A DNA stretch of 64,000 bases. Origin: Agromyces aurantiacus. GTDB taxonomy: Bacteria > Actinomycetota > Actinomycetes > Actinomycetales > Microbacteriaceae. Numbering within the stretch: position 1 is the stretch's first letter; the number at the start of each line of letters is the position of its first letter. This document shows positions 23,954-33,122 of this stretch, piece after piece. The translations under genes were made by a program, and so were the position numbers. The stretch lies in the NCBI RefSeq assembly GCF_016907355.1, contig NZ_JAFBBW010000001.1, positions 1,364,001-1,428,000 of the forward strand, given 5' to 3'. Under the pieces are notes generated by a model. That model was not told the origin of the DNA, did no database searches, and saw nothing but the letters and a program-made list of their open reading frames with translations.

Positions 23954-26900
23954 ATGACGACCTCCGATGCGGTCGCCTCCGACGCCGAGCCGACCGAGGT
24001 GCTCCAGCCCTACCTGCCGAGGCTGGTGCGCTACTGGGACGAGGAGAACCCGGGGCGCCTGCACCGCCGCGTCGAGGGCACGATGGCCCTGGTCGACATC
24101 TCGGGCTTCACGCGGATGTCGGAGCGGCTGGCGCGGCACGGCCACGTCGGCGCCGAGGAGGTCACGGAGGTCGTCGACGACACCTTCGACCGGCTGCTCC
24201 CGGCCGCGTACGCCCTGGGCGCGAACCTCCTGAAGTTCGGCGGCGACGCCCAGCTGCTCCTCTTCACCGGCGACGACCACCACGTCCGCGCGGCCGCCGC
24301 GGCCTTCGACATGCGCGCCGAGCTTCGGCGCATCGGGGTCTTCCCGACGAGCGCGGGCAAGGTGGCCCTGCGCATGTCGATCGGCGTCCACAGCGGCGCG
24401 TTCGACTTCTTCCTGGTCGGCCGATCCCATCGCGAGCTCGTCGTGGCGGGCCCCGCGGCCACCCGCACCGTGCAGATGGAGACCGCGGCCTCCGCCGCGC
24501 AGATCCTGCTCAGCGCGGACACCGCGCGCCTCCTTGCCGGCTCGTGCGTGGGCGCCGCCAGCGGCCCGGGCCGCCTGCTCGTCCGGCGGCCCGAGGCCGA
24601 GCCGTCCGGATTCCGCGCGGCCCGGAGCCCGTCCGTGGACCTCGAGCAGTTCATCCCCCGTGGGCTCCGGGAGACCCTGCTGAGCGGCGAGATCGAACCC
24701 GAGCATCGACCCGCGACGATCGCGTTCCTGCACTACCTCGGGTTCGACCGCCTGGTGGAGGCCGACCCGGCGCACGCCGCCTCGGTCCTCGACGACCTGA
24801 TGGCGACCGTTCAGCAGTGCGCCGACCGGCACGGCGTCACCTTCCTCGCCACCGACATCGCGGCCGACGGCGGCAAGATGATCCTCACGTCCGGGGTGCC
24901 CGATACCGCGGGCAACAACGAGGAGCAGATGCTGCTGGCGGTGCGCGACATCCGCGCCGAGGCGCCCGCCGAGGCGCCCCTGCAGGTCGGGATCAACACG
25001 GGCTACGTCTTCACGGGCGCCGTCGGGCCCGGCTACCGTCGCACGTACACGATCATGGGCGACGCGGTGAACCTCGCCGCCCGCATCATGGCCGCAGCCC
25101 CGGCAGGGGAGATCTACGCCACGCCCGAGGTGCTCGACGCCTCGCGCACGACGTTCGAGGTCACGGCACCGGAGCCGTTCGCGGTGAAGGGCAAGCAGGA
25201 GCCCGTCCACGTCCTCTCCGTCGGCGAGCCCGCCGGCAGCCGACGCCAGGAGCAGGCCTCCGCCGCGCCGCTCATCGGGCGCGACGAGGAGCTGGCCGTC
25301 CTGCTCGACGCGTGGGCCCGCGCCCAGGCGTATCACGGCGGCGTGGTCGAGGTCGTCGCCGACGTCGGCATGGGCAAGTCGCGGCTCCTGCACGAGATGC
25401 TCGCGTCGGCCCGTCCCGAGCGCGTGGTCGCCACCGAGTGCCGGCTGTACCAGACGGCGACGCCGTACTTCCCGTTCCGTGCCCTCCTGCGGGCGGCGTG
25501 GGGACTGGACGACCCCGACCCCGCGGCGACCGAGGCCGCGCTCGCCGACCTCGTGCGGTCGCGGGCGCCCGACCTCGAGCCCTGGCTCGCGCTCATCGGC
25601 ATCCCGCTCGGCCTCACGCTGCCCGAGTCGCCCGAGGTCGCCGAACTGGACGACCAGTTCCGGGCCGCGCGCACGCGCTCGGCCGTGTCGGCGCTCCTGC
25701 GGGCCGCCGCCGACCGGCCGACGCTCTTCGTGATCGAGGAGTGCCAGTGGATGGACGACGCGTCCCGCGACCTGCTCACCTCGCTCACGTCGGGAATCGA
25801 GTCGACCCCGTGGCTGGTCGTCCTCAGCCGACAGCCGGGCGACTCGGGCTTCATCGCGCCCGAGGCCCCGTTCGTGGAACGCATCGAACTCCGCGCCCTC
25901 GACGCCGACCACGCCCGCGACCTGCTCCAGCGCTCCACCACCGGCACGCCGCTGCTCCCGAGCCAGGTCGACCTGCTGGCCGCGCGGGCCGAGGGCAACC
26001 CGCTCTTCCTGTTGGAGATGCTCCACGCGCTGCGCGGGGGCGCCGCCGTCGACTACCTCCCGCAATCCGTGGAGGGCTTGATCGCGGCCCGGATCGACAC
26101 GCTCCCGCCCCCGGACCGCAACCTCCTGCGGCGGCTCGCGGTGCTCGGCGCGGGGTTCCGGCGAGAGCACGCGCCCGCCGTGCTCGGGCCCTCGGCCGAC
26201 GATGCCGGTCGCATGACCGCCACGCTCAGCCGGCTCCGGGACTTCCTCTCGGTCGACGACAGCGGCTGGGTGCGCTTCCAGCACAGCCTCATCCGCGATG
26301 TCGCCTACGAGGGCCTGCCGTACAAGCTGCGCCGGCAGCTGCACGCGCAGGTGGGCGACGCGATCGCGGCGACGGCGTCGGGCGGCCGCGCCGGACAGGT
26401 CGAGCTCCTCTCCGTCCACTACTCGGAGGCGGGCCGATGGCCCGAGGCGTGGGAGTCCTCCCGGCGGGCGGGCGACCGCGCCAAGGAGATCTACGCCAAC
26501 CTCGAGGCGGCGACGTTCTACCGCCGCGCGCTGATCGCCTCCCGCAACGTGCCCGGCCTGCCGCCGATCGCGGTCGCCGACGTCGCCGAGGCGCTCGGCG
26601 ACGTGCTCGAGCTCGCCGGCCTCTTCGAGCAGTCCGTCGACGCCTTCCGGCAGGCGGGGCGCCTGGTCAGGGACGACCCGATCCGCTCCGCCGACGTGCT
26701 GCTCAAGCGCGCCAGGGCGCGGGCGCGCACCGGGTCGTACGCGCCCGCGTATCGCGACCTCACGGTCGGCCGTCGTCTCGTCGGCGACCTCGACAGTCCG
26801 GAGGCGCTTCGCGCGACCGCCCGGCTGAACGCCCTGAACGCGCAGATCCGCCAGCTGCAGGAGCACATGCCAGCGGCGGTGCGGCTGGCGGAGCAGGCGA

Positions 26901-27778
26901 TGGTGGAAGCGGAGGCCTCGGGCGAACGCGAGGCGCTGGCCCGGTCCTACCAGGTGCTCGATGCGGCCTACGTGATGCTGGGCCAGTCGGCGAAGGCGGT
27001 GTACGGCGAGCGCGCCCTCGCCATCTACGAGGAGCTCGGCGACCTGCCGGGCACGGCGGTCGTGACGAACAACCTGGGCGGACAGGCGTACTGGCAGGGG
27101 CGGTGGGAGGACGCGGTGGGGTTCTACGCCCGTGCCCGCGACGCGTTCCTGCGTGCCGGGAACGAGGCCGAGGCGGCGACCTGCGGTGCCAACATCGGCG
27201 AGGTGCTGGTCAGCCAGGGGCGGTTCGCCGAGGCCGAGCAGGTGCTCGTCCCGTCGGTCCGCGTCCTGCGCGCGCACGGCCTCGTCGATGCCGCGATCTT
27301 CGCGGAGATCCAGCTCGCGCGGCTGAGGCTGCTCCGGGGCGATGACGGGGCGATGCAGAGCCTGGTCGCGCTGCGGGCCGAGGCGGCGCGCACCGGCCAG
27401 GTGCAGTCGGCGATCGAGGCGGGGATCCTCGTCGCGCACGCGCTGGTCCTCGCCGGGAGGCCGCAGGACGCGCTCGACACGCTGGTCGAGACCGAGCGCG
27501 GCGCGGGCGGGGAGGCCGAGCTCTACGGCAGCACGATCGCGCGGACGCGCGCGCTCGCGCTCGCCGCAGTCGGCCGCGTCGACGAGGCTCGGGACACCGT
27601 GGAGGCCGGACTCGCTCAGGCGCGCGAGCAGGGCCTCGCCTTCGAGGTCGCGCAGCTCCGGCTCATCGAGGCCGAACTCATGCCGGACGGCGCCGCGGCC
27701 CGCGCGATCCGGGACGAGGCCGAGACGGTGCTCCGTCAGCTCGGGGTGGTCGGCGCCACGCCGAGCACCCCGGCCTGA
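23954..27778 (+). CDS. tandem class III cyclase, STAND-type ATPase and TPR-repeat protein
   Basis: The gene encodes a 1,274-residue protein with the layout of soluble adenylyl cyclases. The first cyclase domain (about 40-190) keeps both metal aspartates: Asp48 in MALVDISGFTRMSER and Asp98 in LLKFGGDAQLLLF. The second (about 250-420) has lost the first aspartate (TIAFLHYLGFDRL) but keeps the Asn/Arg element TIMGDAVNLAARIM, so one composite active site is likely. An ATPase follows with Walker A VVADVGMGKSRLL (about residue 475) and Walker B TLFVIEECQWMDDAS (about 595). From about residue 870 the protein is all-helical with TPR-like repeats. A strong aaggagg precedes the start; a GTG at 23951 is also possible. 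It probably converts a stress or ligand signal into cyclic nucleotide. Confidence 0.87.
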   Translation: MTTSDAVASDAEPTEVLQPYLPRLVRYWDEENPGRLHRRVEGTMALVDISGFTRMSERLARHGHVGAEEVTEVVDDTFDRLLPAAYALGANLLKFGGDAQLLLFTGDDHHVRAAAAAFDMRAELRRIGVFPTSAGKVALRMSIGVHSGAFDFFLVGRSHRELVVAGPAATRTVQMETAASAAQILLSADTARLLAGSCVGAASGPGRLLVRRPEAEPSGFRAARSPSVDLEQFIPRGLRETLLSGEIEPEHRPATIAFLHYLGFDRLVEADPAHAASVLDDLMATVQQCADRHGVTFLATDIAADGGKMILTSGVPDTAGNNEEQMLLAVRDIRAEAPAEAPLQVGINTGYVFTGAVGPGYRRTYTIMGDAVNLAARIMAAAPAGEIYATPEVLDASRTTFEVTAPEPFAVKGKQEPVHVLSVGEPAGSRRQEQASAAPLIGRDEELAVLLDAWARAQAYHGGVVEVVADVGMGKSRLLHEMLASARPERVVATECRLYQTATPYFPFRALLRAAWGLDDPDPAATEAALADLVRSRAPDLEPWLALIGIPLGLTLPESPEVAELDDQFRAARTRSAVSALLRAAADRPTLFVIEECQWMDDASRDLLTSLTSGIESTPWLVVLSRQPGDSGFIAPEAPFVERIELRALDADHARDLLQRSTTGTPLLPSQVDLLAARAEGNPLFLLEMLHALRGGAAVDYLPQSVEGLIAARIDTLPPPDRNLLRRLAVLGAGFRREHAPAVLGPSADDAGRMTATLSRLRDFLSVDDSGWVRFQHSLIRDVAYEGLPYKLRRQLHAQVGDAIAATASGGRAGQVELLSVHYSEAGRWPEAWESSRRAGDRAKEIYANLEAATFYRRALIASRNVPGLPPIAVADVAEALGDVLELAGLFEQSVDAFRQAGRLVRDDPIRSADVLLKRARARARTGSYAPAYRDLTVGRRLVGDLDSPEALRATARLNALNAQIRQLQEHMPAAVRLAEQAMVEAEASGEREALARSYQVLDAAYVMLGQSAKAVYGERALAIYEELGDLPGTAVVTNNLGGQAYWQGRWEDAVGFYARARDAFLRAGNEAEAATCGANIGEVLVSQGRFAEAEQVLVPSVRVLRAHGLVDAAIFAEIQLARLRLLRGDDGAMQSLVALRAEAARTGQVQSAIEAGILVAHALVLAGRPQDALDTLVETERGAGGEAELYGSTIARTRALALAAVGRVDEARDTVEAGLAQAREQGLAFEVAQLRLIEAELMPDGAAARAIRDEAETVLRQLGVVGATPSTPA

Positions 27779-27794
27779 TCCGCCTGCGCACCGG

Positions 27795-29018
27795 TCAGCG
27801 CATCTTCGGGTCCCCGACGCCGACGATGTTCCACGTCGTGCGCGTCTGCGTCGCCGACGCGATCGCGGTGCCCTCGGACACGATGCACCACGTGTCGCCG
27901 CTCGGGATCACCGACGTGTCGATCGAGCCCGGTGCGTCGGGCGTCGCGAACGGATCGCCCGTGCACCAGGGCATGAACGTGAAGTCGAGGGGGCCGTCAT
28001 CGTCCTGGTCGTACTCGAGTTGGCTCGTGAAGGGATTGCCCGAATCCTGCGGGGCGAACGCGACGGTGCCCCGGTAGGCCGCGGCCTGCGGTGCATCGGG
28101 GTTGTCGACCGGCACGAAGCTCAGCGTCTCGGCGGCGATGTCGACGTCGAGGCTGTAGGGCTTGAGCACGCAGTCGGATCCGTCGGTGTTCTGCACGCGC
28201 GTGAAGCTGCCGTACACGCTGCCCTGATCGATCGTCGCGGTGTCGTTGGTGGCGCTGCAGCCGAGCTCGCCGTCGTACTCGCTGAGCGTGAAGACGGTGT
28301 CGTGCGCGGGGTCGTCGCCGAAGTCGGAGCTGCCCTCGAGCGAGACCTCGCCGCTGAGCGGCCGGAAGGCGACCTCGTCGAACGCCGCATCGGGCTCGAT
28401 GGTCACGGCGCAGTTGTCGTTGGGGCCGGCGTCCGGACCAGAGTCCGAGGCGTTGCGGCAGTTGACGATGGGCTCCGCCGCGGTGGCCGTCGCCGCGTAC
28501 GGCACGCTCGTCGTGCCGTCGATGCCCTCCCCGGCGACGATGCCGCCGCCGGCCCGCACCTGGAACGTGTCGACCTCGGTGCCGTTGTGCGACACGACGA
28601 TGTCGGCCCGCACGGCGCCCTTGAACTCGAGGTCGAGCGTCGCCGACACCGCATCGGGCACGCCCACGAGGCTGACCGCGAGGTCCTCGGTCGCGTCGAT
28701 CCGCGAGCACGGCACGCCCTGCGAGCCGACCGACTTGACGCCGATCGAGCCGTCCTTCAGGCCCGGACCCTGGTCGCTGCCGGTGATGGCGGCGAGGGGG
28801 CCGTTCACCGAGATGCGGCAGTTCTTCGGCGCGGCGATGGTCTGGGTGATCGGATCGCCGCCGTTGCTGTACACGAAGCGCGTGCCGTCGCTGCCGAGGT
28901 GCAGGCGGAGGGTGTCCTCGCCCGCCCCGGCCGCGCTCAGCGCCGTCATCGATCCCACGCCCAGGAGCACTGCCGCCACGAGCACCACCGGCTTGGCGAG
29001 CGTTCGAACCACGTTCAT
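27795..29018 (-). CDS. secreted protein of unknown function
   Basis: The gene encodes a 407-residue exported protein. The N-terminus has a typical signal peptide (MNVVRTLAKPVVLVAAVLLG followed by VGSMTALSAAGAGE), with cleavage expected near AGA-GE. The mature part is acidic, beta-rich and contains several cysteines (for example NCRISVNG, PCSRIDAT, WCTGDPFATP, WCIVSEG) that could form disulfides. No sortase motif or C-terminal anchor is present, so it is probably released. I do not recognise the family. The ATG at 29018 is chosen because aggaggt lies just upstream; a longer in-frame start exists but would bury the signal peptide. Confidence 0.72.
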   Translation of the reverse strand: MNVVRTLAKPVVLVAAVLLGVGSMTALSAAGAGEDTLRLHLGSDGTRFVYSNGGDPITQTIAAPKNCRISVNGPLAAITGSDQGPGLKDGSIGVKSVGSQGVPCSRIDATEDLAVSLVGVPDAVSATLDLEFKGAVRADIVVSHNGTEVDTFQVRAGGGIVAGEGIDGTTSVPYAATATAAEPIVNCRNASDSGPDAGPNDNCAVTIEPDAAFDEVAFRPLSGEVSLEGSSDFGDDPAHDTVFTLSEYDGELGCSATNDTATIDQGSVYGSFTRVQNTDGSDCVLKPYSLDVDIAAETLSFVPVDNPDAPQAAAYRGTVAFAPQDSGNPFTSQLEYDQDDDGPLDFTFMPWCTGDPFATPDAPGSIDTSVIPSGDTWCIVSEGTAIASATQTRTTWNIVGVGDPKMR

Positions 29019-29171
29019 CCTGACCTCCTCGGGACAGGTGATCCAGGCGCGGCCGAATGCCGTCCCGCAGGTCACGATGGCTTCATGCTAATCACGCAGC
29101 GGATGCGGCGATGACCCACTTAAGAGGGGTTCGCTCGGTGGCCGGCTCGCGCGACGGCGGCGCGTCCGGCC

Positions 29172-29702
29172 TCAGCCGGCGCGAGCGATCGCGGGACCCT
29201 CGCTGAACTGGCAGGACGTCGCGGAGAGCCGCTCGTCGGGGTCGAGTCGCGTGAGGACCGCGCCGGCGATGGCGTAGAGCTGTTCGAGCTGCTCGGGCGT
29301 CAGGGCGTCGAGCACCGTGCGCCGGACCGTCTCGACGTGCCCCGGCGCGGCGTCGGCGATGAGCCGCATGCCGGATTCGGTGACGGTGGCGTTGGTCGCA
29401 CGGCGGTCCTCCGGGCACGGGAAGCGTCGGATCAGCCCGCGCTCCTCGAGCCGGCGCGCCACGTGCGAGAGCCGGGGGAGCGTCGCGTTGGTGCGCGACG
29501 CGAGCTCGGTCATGCGCATCGTCCGCTCGGGTGCGGCGGCGAGGGCCATCAGCGCGGCGTACTCGAAGTGGGTGAGCTGCGCGTCGCGCAGCAACTGGGC
29601 GTCGAGGGCGCCGGGGAGCAGCTCGGTGAGTGCGACGAGTCGCACCCAGGCCGCCGACTCCTCGGTGCTCAGCCAGCGGGTGTCCTCGGTCATGTCGTCC
29701 AT
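29172..29702 (-). CDS. MarR family transcriptional regulator
   Basis: The gene encodes a 176-residue winged-helix repressor. The DNA-binding part is EYAALMALAAAPERTMRMTE, LASRTNATLPRLSHVARRLE, then ERGLIRRFPCPEDRRATNAT, with the conserved wing Asp-Arg-Arg. It is divergent from a reductase-like gene 92 bp away. Two copies of a 20-bp sequence in that gap are its likely operators. MarR proteins usually respond to phenolic or oxidative signals; this one is unassigned. Confidence 0.9.
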   Translation of the reverse strand: MDDMTEDTRWLSTEESAAWVRLVALTELLPGALDAQLLRDAQLTHFEYAALMALAAAPERTMRMTELASRTNATLPRLSHVARRLEERGLIRRFPCPEDRRATNATVTESGMRLIADAAPGHVETVRRTVLDALTPEQLEQLYAIAGAVLTRLDPDERLSATSCQFSEGPAIARAG

Positions 29703-29710
29703 TCTCGCAC

Positions 29711-29764
29711 ACTTGGTTGACGCAACAACTGATTGGGAGTACCGTGTTGGTTGTCGCTACAAGT
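29711..29764. promoter_or_regulatory. two 20-bp direct repeats, candidate MarR operators
   Basis: acttggttgacgcaacaact (29711-29730) and tgttggttgtcgctacaagt (29745-29764) are identical at 15 of 20 positions and start 34 bp apart. Each is partly palindromic around CG. They fill the gap between the divergent MarR and reductase genes. A TTGACG (29716-29721) may be the -35 of the rightward promoter, placing the first copy over it. Confidence 0.55.
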
Positions 29765-29794
29765 AATCGCGTCGGATGGCGCGGGAAGGACATC

Positions 29795-30370
29795 ATGACG
29801 ACCGTCAGCATCATCGGAAACGGCAACATGGGCACCGCCATCGGCGGCATCGTCGCGGCGGGCGGCAACACCGTCGAGTTCGTCGGCCGCGACGGCGCGG
29901 AGCCGATCACGGGCGACATCGTGATCCTGGCGGTGCCGTACCCCGCGCTCGCCGGCATCCTCGACGAGCGCCGCGAGCAGCTCGCGGGCAAGGTCGTCGT
30001 CGACATCACCAACCCGCTCGACTTCGAGACCTTCGACTCGCTCGTCGTCCCGGCCGACGGCTCGGCCGCGGCCGAGCTCGCCGCGAAGCTGCCCGAGTCG
30101 CGCGTGCTCAAGGCGTTCAACACCAACTTCGCCGCGACCCTCGCCGCGAGGACCGTCGGCGACGCGCACCCCACGACCGTCCTCGTCGCCGGCGACGACG
30201 AGCTCGCCAAGCAGTCGCTGATCGACGTCGTGCGGGCCGGCGGCGTGAACGCGGTCGACGCCGGATCGCTCGCGCGCGCCCGCGAGCTCGAGTCGGTCGG
30301 CTTCCTCCAGCTCACGCTCGCCGTGCAGGAGAAGGTCGGCTGGAACGCGGGCGTCGCGCTCGTCGCCTGA
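29795..30370 (+). CDS. NADP oxidoreductase, coenzyme F420-dependent type
   Basis: The gene encodes a 191-residue Rossmann protein of the F420-dependent NADP reductase family (PF03807-like). The N-terminal dinucleotide loop is SIIGNGNMGTAIGGIVAAGG, followed by VILAVPYPAL, DITNPLDFETFDSLVVPADG and LKAFNTNFAATLAARTVGD. The enzyme may transfer hydride between F420 and NADP or act on another cofactor or substrate. A ribosome binding site, ggaagga, is present. It is divergent from the MarR regulator, so redox or drug stress may induce it. Confidence 0.85.
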   Translation: MTTVSIIGNGNMGTAIGGIVAAGGNTVEFVGRDGAEPITGDIVILAVPYPALAGILDERREQLAGKVVVDITNPLDFETFDSLVVPADGSAAAELAAKLPESRVLKAFNTNFAATLAARTVGDAHPTTVLVAGDDELAKQSLIDVVRAGGVNAVDAGSLARARELESVGFLQLTLAVQEKVGWNAGVALVA

Positions 30371-30394
30371 GTCGCGGCCTCGACCCGTGGAAAC

Positions 30395-30429
30395 GATGCG
30401 CCCCGGAGCCGCCCGGCCCGGGGCGCATC
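30395..30429 (+). terminator. hairpin terminator after the F420-type reductase
   Basis: Arms gatgcgccccgg (30395-30406) and ccggggcgcatc (30418-30429) are perfectly complementary with an 11-nt loop, 24 bp after the stop codon. Confidence 0.75.
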
Positions 30430-30467
30430 GCCGTACCCGCCGCATCGCCGTACCCGCCGCATCGCCG
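30425..30467. repeat. 17-bp tandem repeat, 2.5 copies
   Basis: gcatcgccgtacccgcc occurs at 30425-30441 and 30442-30458, with a 9-bp third start (gcatcgccg) at 30459. It begins inside the right arm of the terminator, so it probably arose by slippage from it. No coding frame uses it. Confidence 0.7.
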
Positions 30468-30573
30468 CGCTCGGCGCGCCGCCCGAGGTGTCAACCCGTT
30501 GACCCCTCGGGCACGGCGGCGCAACGTGGAACGCGTCGGAACCACCGACGACGAGCAGAGGAGGCACGAGCTG

Positions 30574-30948
30574 ATGGGTGACCCGCTGAACCCGTGGGAG
30601 GACCAGGATCGTCTCCCACCCGCGGGCGATCTCAACGAGGACACGCCGGACCTGACCGGCACGATCAACACGATGGGCGGCGGAAGCATGATCGACTCCG
30701 GAGGAACGATGGGCGGCACGACCGGCGGCAGCCACGGCGACGCGATGCTCGACCCCGACACGGCCGACCGCGAGGCGGCCGACGCCGAGCAGGCCGCGGC
30801 GGGCGGTGTCGGCGACACCGGGTCCGCCCCCGCCCCGGGCGGCTCCGCCGACACCGATCCCGGCCCCGACGCGAACGACCTCGAGGCCGACAACGCGGTG
30901 GAGCAGGAGACCATCGAGACGCTCGACCCCGCGAATCCGCCGGCCTGA
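30574..30948 (+). CDS. acidic, low-complexity small protein
   Basis: The gene encodes a 124-residue hydrophilic protein, rich in Gly, Asp, Ala and Pro, with no cysteine and very few basic residues. Segments such as TINTMGGGSMIDSGGTMGGT and GSAPAPGGSADTDPGPDAND suggest it is disordered. The ATG at 30574 has aggagg 9 nt upstream, which decides the start. I recognise no family; short acidic proteins of this kind are common in Microbacteriaceae genomes. Confidence 0.6.
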   Translation: MGDPLNPWEDQDRLPPAGDLNEDTPDLTGTINTMGGGSMIDSGGTMGGTTGGSHGDAMLDPDTADREAADAEQAAAGGVGDTGSAPAPGGSADTDPGPDANDLEADNAVEQETIETLDPANPPA

Positions 30949-31014
30949 CGGGTTCGCTGCAGCGCGGGCGTGGGCGCGGGCCGTTCGGCCCGCGCCCGCC
31001 GGCGTCCCCGGGGC

Positions 31015-31020
31015 TAGCGT
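31015..31020 (+). promoter_or_regulatory. -10 element (TAGCGT) for leaderless GTG start at 31027
   Basis: TAGCGT precedes the GTG at 31027 by exactly 6 nt with no ribosome binding site, which supports a leaderless transcript beginning at the G of the start codon. Confidence 0.5.
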
Positions 31021-31026
31021 GACGAC

Positions 31027-32595
31027 GTGGGCTGGGCCGACTGGTTCTCCTGGTTCGACGCGCGCGACGCCGACCTCGCGCGGGAGGTGCTGCAGCGCGG
31101 CATCGCGGCCCTGTTCCTCGTCGCGTTCCTGTCGACCCTGAACCAGTTCCGCGCCCTGCTGGGCGAGCACGGGCTGCTCCCCGTCCCGGAGCTGCTCGAG
31201 GCGGTGCGCGGTGCCGAGGAACGCGCGCGCGTCCGCGCGGAGCGCGCCGGCGAGAAGGTCGGGCTGCTCCGGCGCACCCGCCGTCGCGGATACCTCGGCC
31301 CGACGATCTTCCGGCGCTGGGGCTACCGCGACGCGAGGCTGGTCGGCCTCTGCGTCGCGGGCCTGATCCTCGCGGCATCCGTCGTCGTCGGCCTGCCGCA
31401 GCTCGGCCCGCCCTGGCTGCCGATGCTGGTGTTCCTGACCCTGTGGGCGTCGTACCTCTCGATCGTGAGCGTGGGCCAGACGTTCTACGGCTTCGGCTGG
31501 GAGATGCTGCTCTGCGAGGCGGGGTTCCTCGTCGCCTTCCTCGGGTCGCGCGAGGTGCCGCCGCCGCTGCCGATCGTCGTGCTCGTGTGGTGGCTCGTGT
31601 TCCGGCTCGAATTCGGCGCGGGCATGATCAAGATCCGCGGCGGTCGCGAATGGCGCGATCTCACCGCGCTGTACTACCACCACGAGACGCAGCCCATGCC
31701 GGGCCCGCTCAGCCGGCAGGCGCACCTGCTGCCGAGGTGGTTCCACCGGCTCGAGGTGGTCGGCAACCATGTCGCGCAACTCGTCGTGCCGTTCCTGCTC
31801 TTCGCGCCGCAGCCCGTGCGCACCGTCGCGGCCGCGGTGATCATCGCGACGCAGCTCTGGCTCGTGGTCACCGGCAACTTCGCGTGGCTGAACTGGATCA
31901 CGATCGTGCTCGCCTTCGGCGCGGTCGGCGACGCCGCGGTGCAGTGGGCGTTGCCGTGGCTGCCGCTCGACGCGCTCGAGGCGCCGGCGGATGTCGCGAG
32001 CCCGCCGTGGTGGATCGTGCTCGTCCTCGTCGTCACCGCGCTCCTCCTGTGGCTCAGCCGGCATCCGCTCCTGAACCTCGTCTCGAGACGGCAGCTCATG
32101 AACGCGTCATTCGACCGGTTCATGCTCGTGAACGCCTACGGCGCGTTCGGCACGGTCACGAAGGAGCGCGTCGAGGTGATCGTCGAAGGCACCGCAGACG
32201 ACCCTCGCGATCCCGCGGCGGAATGGCGCGAGTACGGGTTCAAGGGCAAGCCGGGCGACCCGCGTCGCGTCCCGCGGCAGTTCGCGCCGTACCACCTCCG
32301 CCTGGACTGGCTCATGTGGTTCCTGCCCCTCGGCCGCATCCACGAGGAGTGGTTCGTGCGCTTCCTCGAGAAGCTCCTCGAAGCGGATGCCGCCACGCTG
32401 AGGCTGCTCGCGGACGATCCGTTCTCGGGCGCGCGGCCGGCCGCCGTGCGGGCCCGCACGGAGCTGTTCACGTTCGCCACGCGCGAGGAGAAGCGTCGCA
32501 CGGGCCGGGTGTGGATGCGCCATCCGCTCGGCGTCGCCATCCCGCCGCTCGCGCTGTCGCGAGGGCCCGGACCCGAGGCCGACGACCTCGCCTGA
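31027..32595 (+). CDS. lipase maturation factor family membrane protein
   Basis: The gene encodes a 522-residue polytopic membrane protein resembling LMF1/LMF2. Family features include SIVSVGQTFYGFGWEMLLCE, the motif WWLVFRLEFGAGMIKIRGGR, and WRDLTALYYHHETQPMPGPL, followed by further helices. A large soluble C-terminal part contains EWREYGFKGKPGDPRRVPRQ, FAPYHLRLDWLMWFLPL and PFSGARPA, regions conserved between bacterial and animal members. In animals LMF1 is needed for lipase folding in the ER; the bacterial role is not established. It starts with GTG in a leaderless context. Confidence 0.87.
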   Translation: MGWADWFSWFDARDADLAREVLQRGIAALFLVAFLSTLNQFRALLGEHGLLPVPELLEAVRGAEERARVRAERAGEKVGLLRRTRRRGYLGPTIFRRWGYRDARLVGLCVAGLILAASVVVGLPQLGPPWLPMLVFLTLWASYLSIVSVGQTFYGFGWEMLLCEAGFLVAFLGSREVPPPLPIVVLVWWLVFRLEFGAGMIKIRGGREWRDLTALYYHHETQPMPGPLSRQAHLLPRWFHRLEVVGNHVAQLVVPFLLFAPQPVRTVAAAVIIATQLWLVVTGNFAWLNWITIVLAFGAVGDAAVQWALPWLPLDALEAPADVASPPWWIVLVLVVTALLLWLSRHPLLNLVSRRQLMNASFDRFMLVNAYGAFGTVTKERVEVIVEGTADDPRDPAAEWREYGFKGKPGDPRRVPRQFAPYHLRLDWLMWFLPLGRIHEEWFVRFLEKLLEADAATLRLLADDPFSGARPAAVRARTELFTFATREEKRRTGRVWMRHPLGVAIPPLALSRGPGPEADDLA

Positions 32596-32747
32596 GCGGG
32601 CTCTCGGCGCGGGGGATCGTGCCCTCCGAACGGGGGTTTGCGGCATCCGCGGGTGTACGCTATCAGCGAGCGGCATCCACCGATCCCCGCCGGACCGCAC
32701 GGGTCCGACCTTCGCACCGAGAGACCGACGTCGCAGAGGGAGCACTC

Positions 32748-33122
32748 GTGGGCCTCATCCGAATCGACCGTGTCGCCGCCATCGAGCTCGACGACGGTCT
32801 GCTCGATCACGTGTTCGCCGTCATCATCGCGAAGCTGCGCCGGCACGAACCGGTGCTCCTGCAGTGGGTCGACCCGGAGGGCCACTCGCAGCAGGTGTTC
32901 GTCAACCCCTCGTGCGCCCTCATCGCGCAGTTCGGCACCGAGGAGCGGGCGCCCCTGGACCACGCCGAGCTCGAGCGTCTGATGATCGCCGCGAACAGCA
33001 CCGGGGGCATCTGCCTCACGAGCGCGGCGCACCCGGGAATGCCGGGGGAGATCCCGTCGGCCCACGCGCCGTCGCTCGCCGGTCCGCATGCCGCGATCCC
33101 GCACGGCGCCCGCGTGAACTGA
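32748..33122 (+). CDS. DUF7882-type small protein
   Basis: The gene encodes a 124-residue protein that resembles a family common in Microbacteriaceae and often mislabelled as DNA ligase. The recognisable core is IELDDGLLDHVFAVIIAKLR followed by RHEPVLLQWVD, then VFVNPSCALIAQFG and ELERLMIAANSTGGICLT. The C-terminal 25 residues are Ala/Pro/His-rich and probably flexible. The GTG at 32748 has gaggga a few bases upstream. Function is unknown; it is taxonomically useful as a family marker. Confidence 0.72.
   Translation: MGLIRIDRVAAIELDDGLLDHVFAVIIAKLRRHEPVLLQWVDPEGHSQQVFVNPSCALIAQFGTEERAPLDHAELERLMIAANSTGGICLTSAAHPGMPGEIPSAHAPSLAGPHAAIPHGARVN

Noticed and set aside
24712..25240. second cyclase domain as an independent active cyclase
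   Set aside because: The first metal Asp is replaced (FLHYLGF), so it can only complement the first domain.
22559..27439. 1,626-residue leftward open frame across the clpP pair and the cyclase/ATPase gene
   Set aside because: Only its end encodes the serine-less ClpP; the rest is antisense to the large gene with no domain and shadow composition.
30425..30467. operator array
   Set aside because: The repeats begin inside a terminator arm and look like slippage; no adjacent regulator fits.
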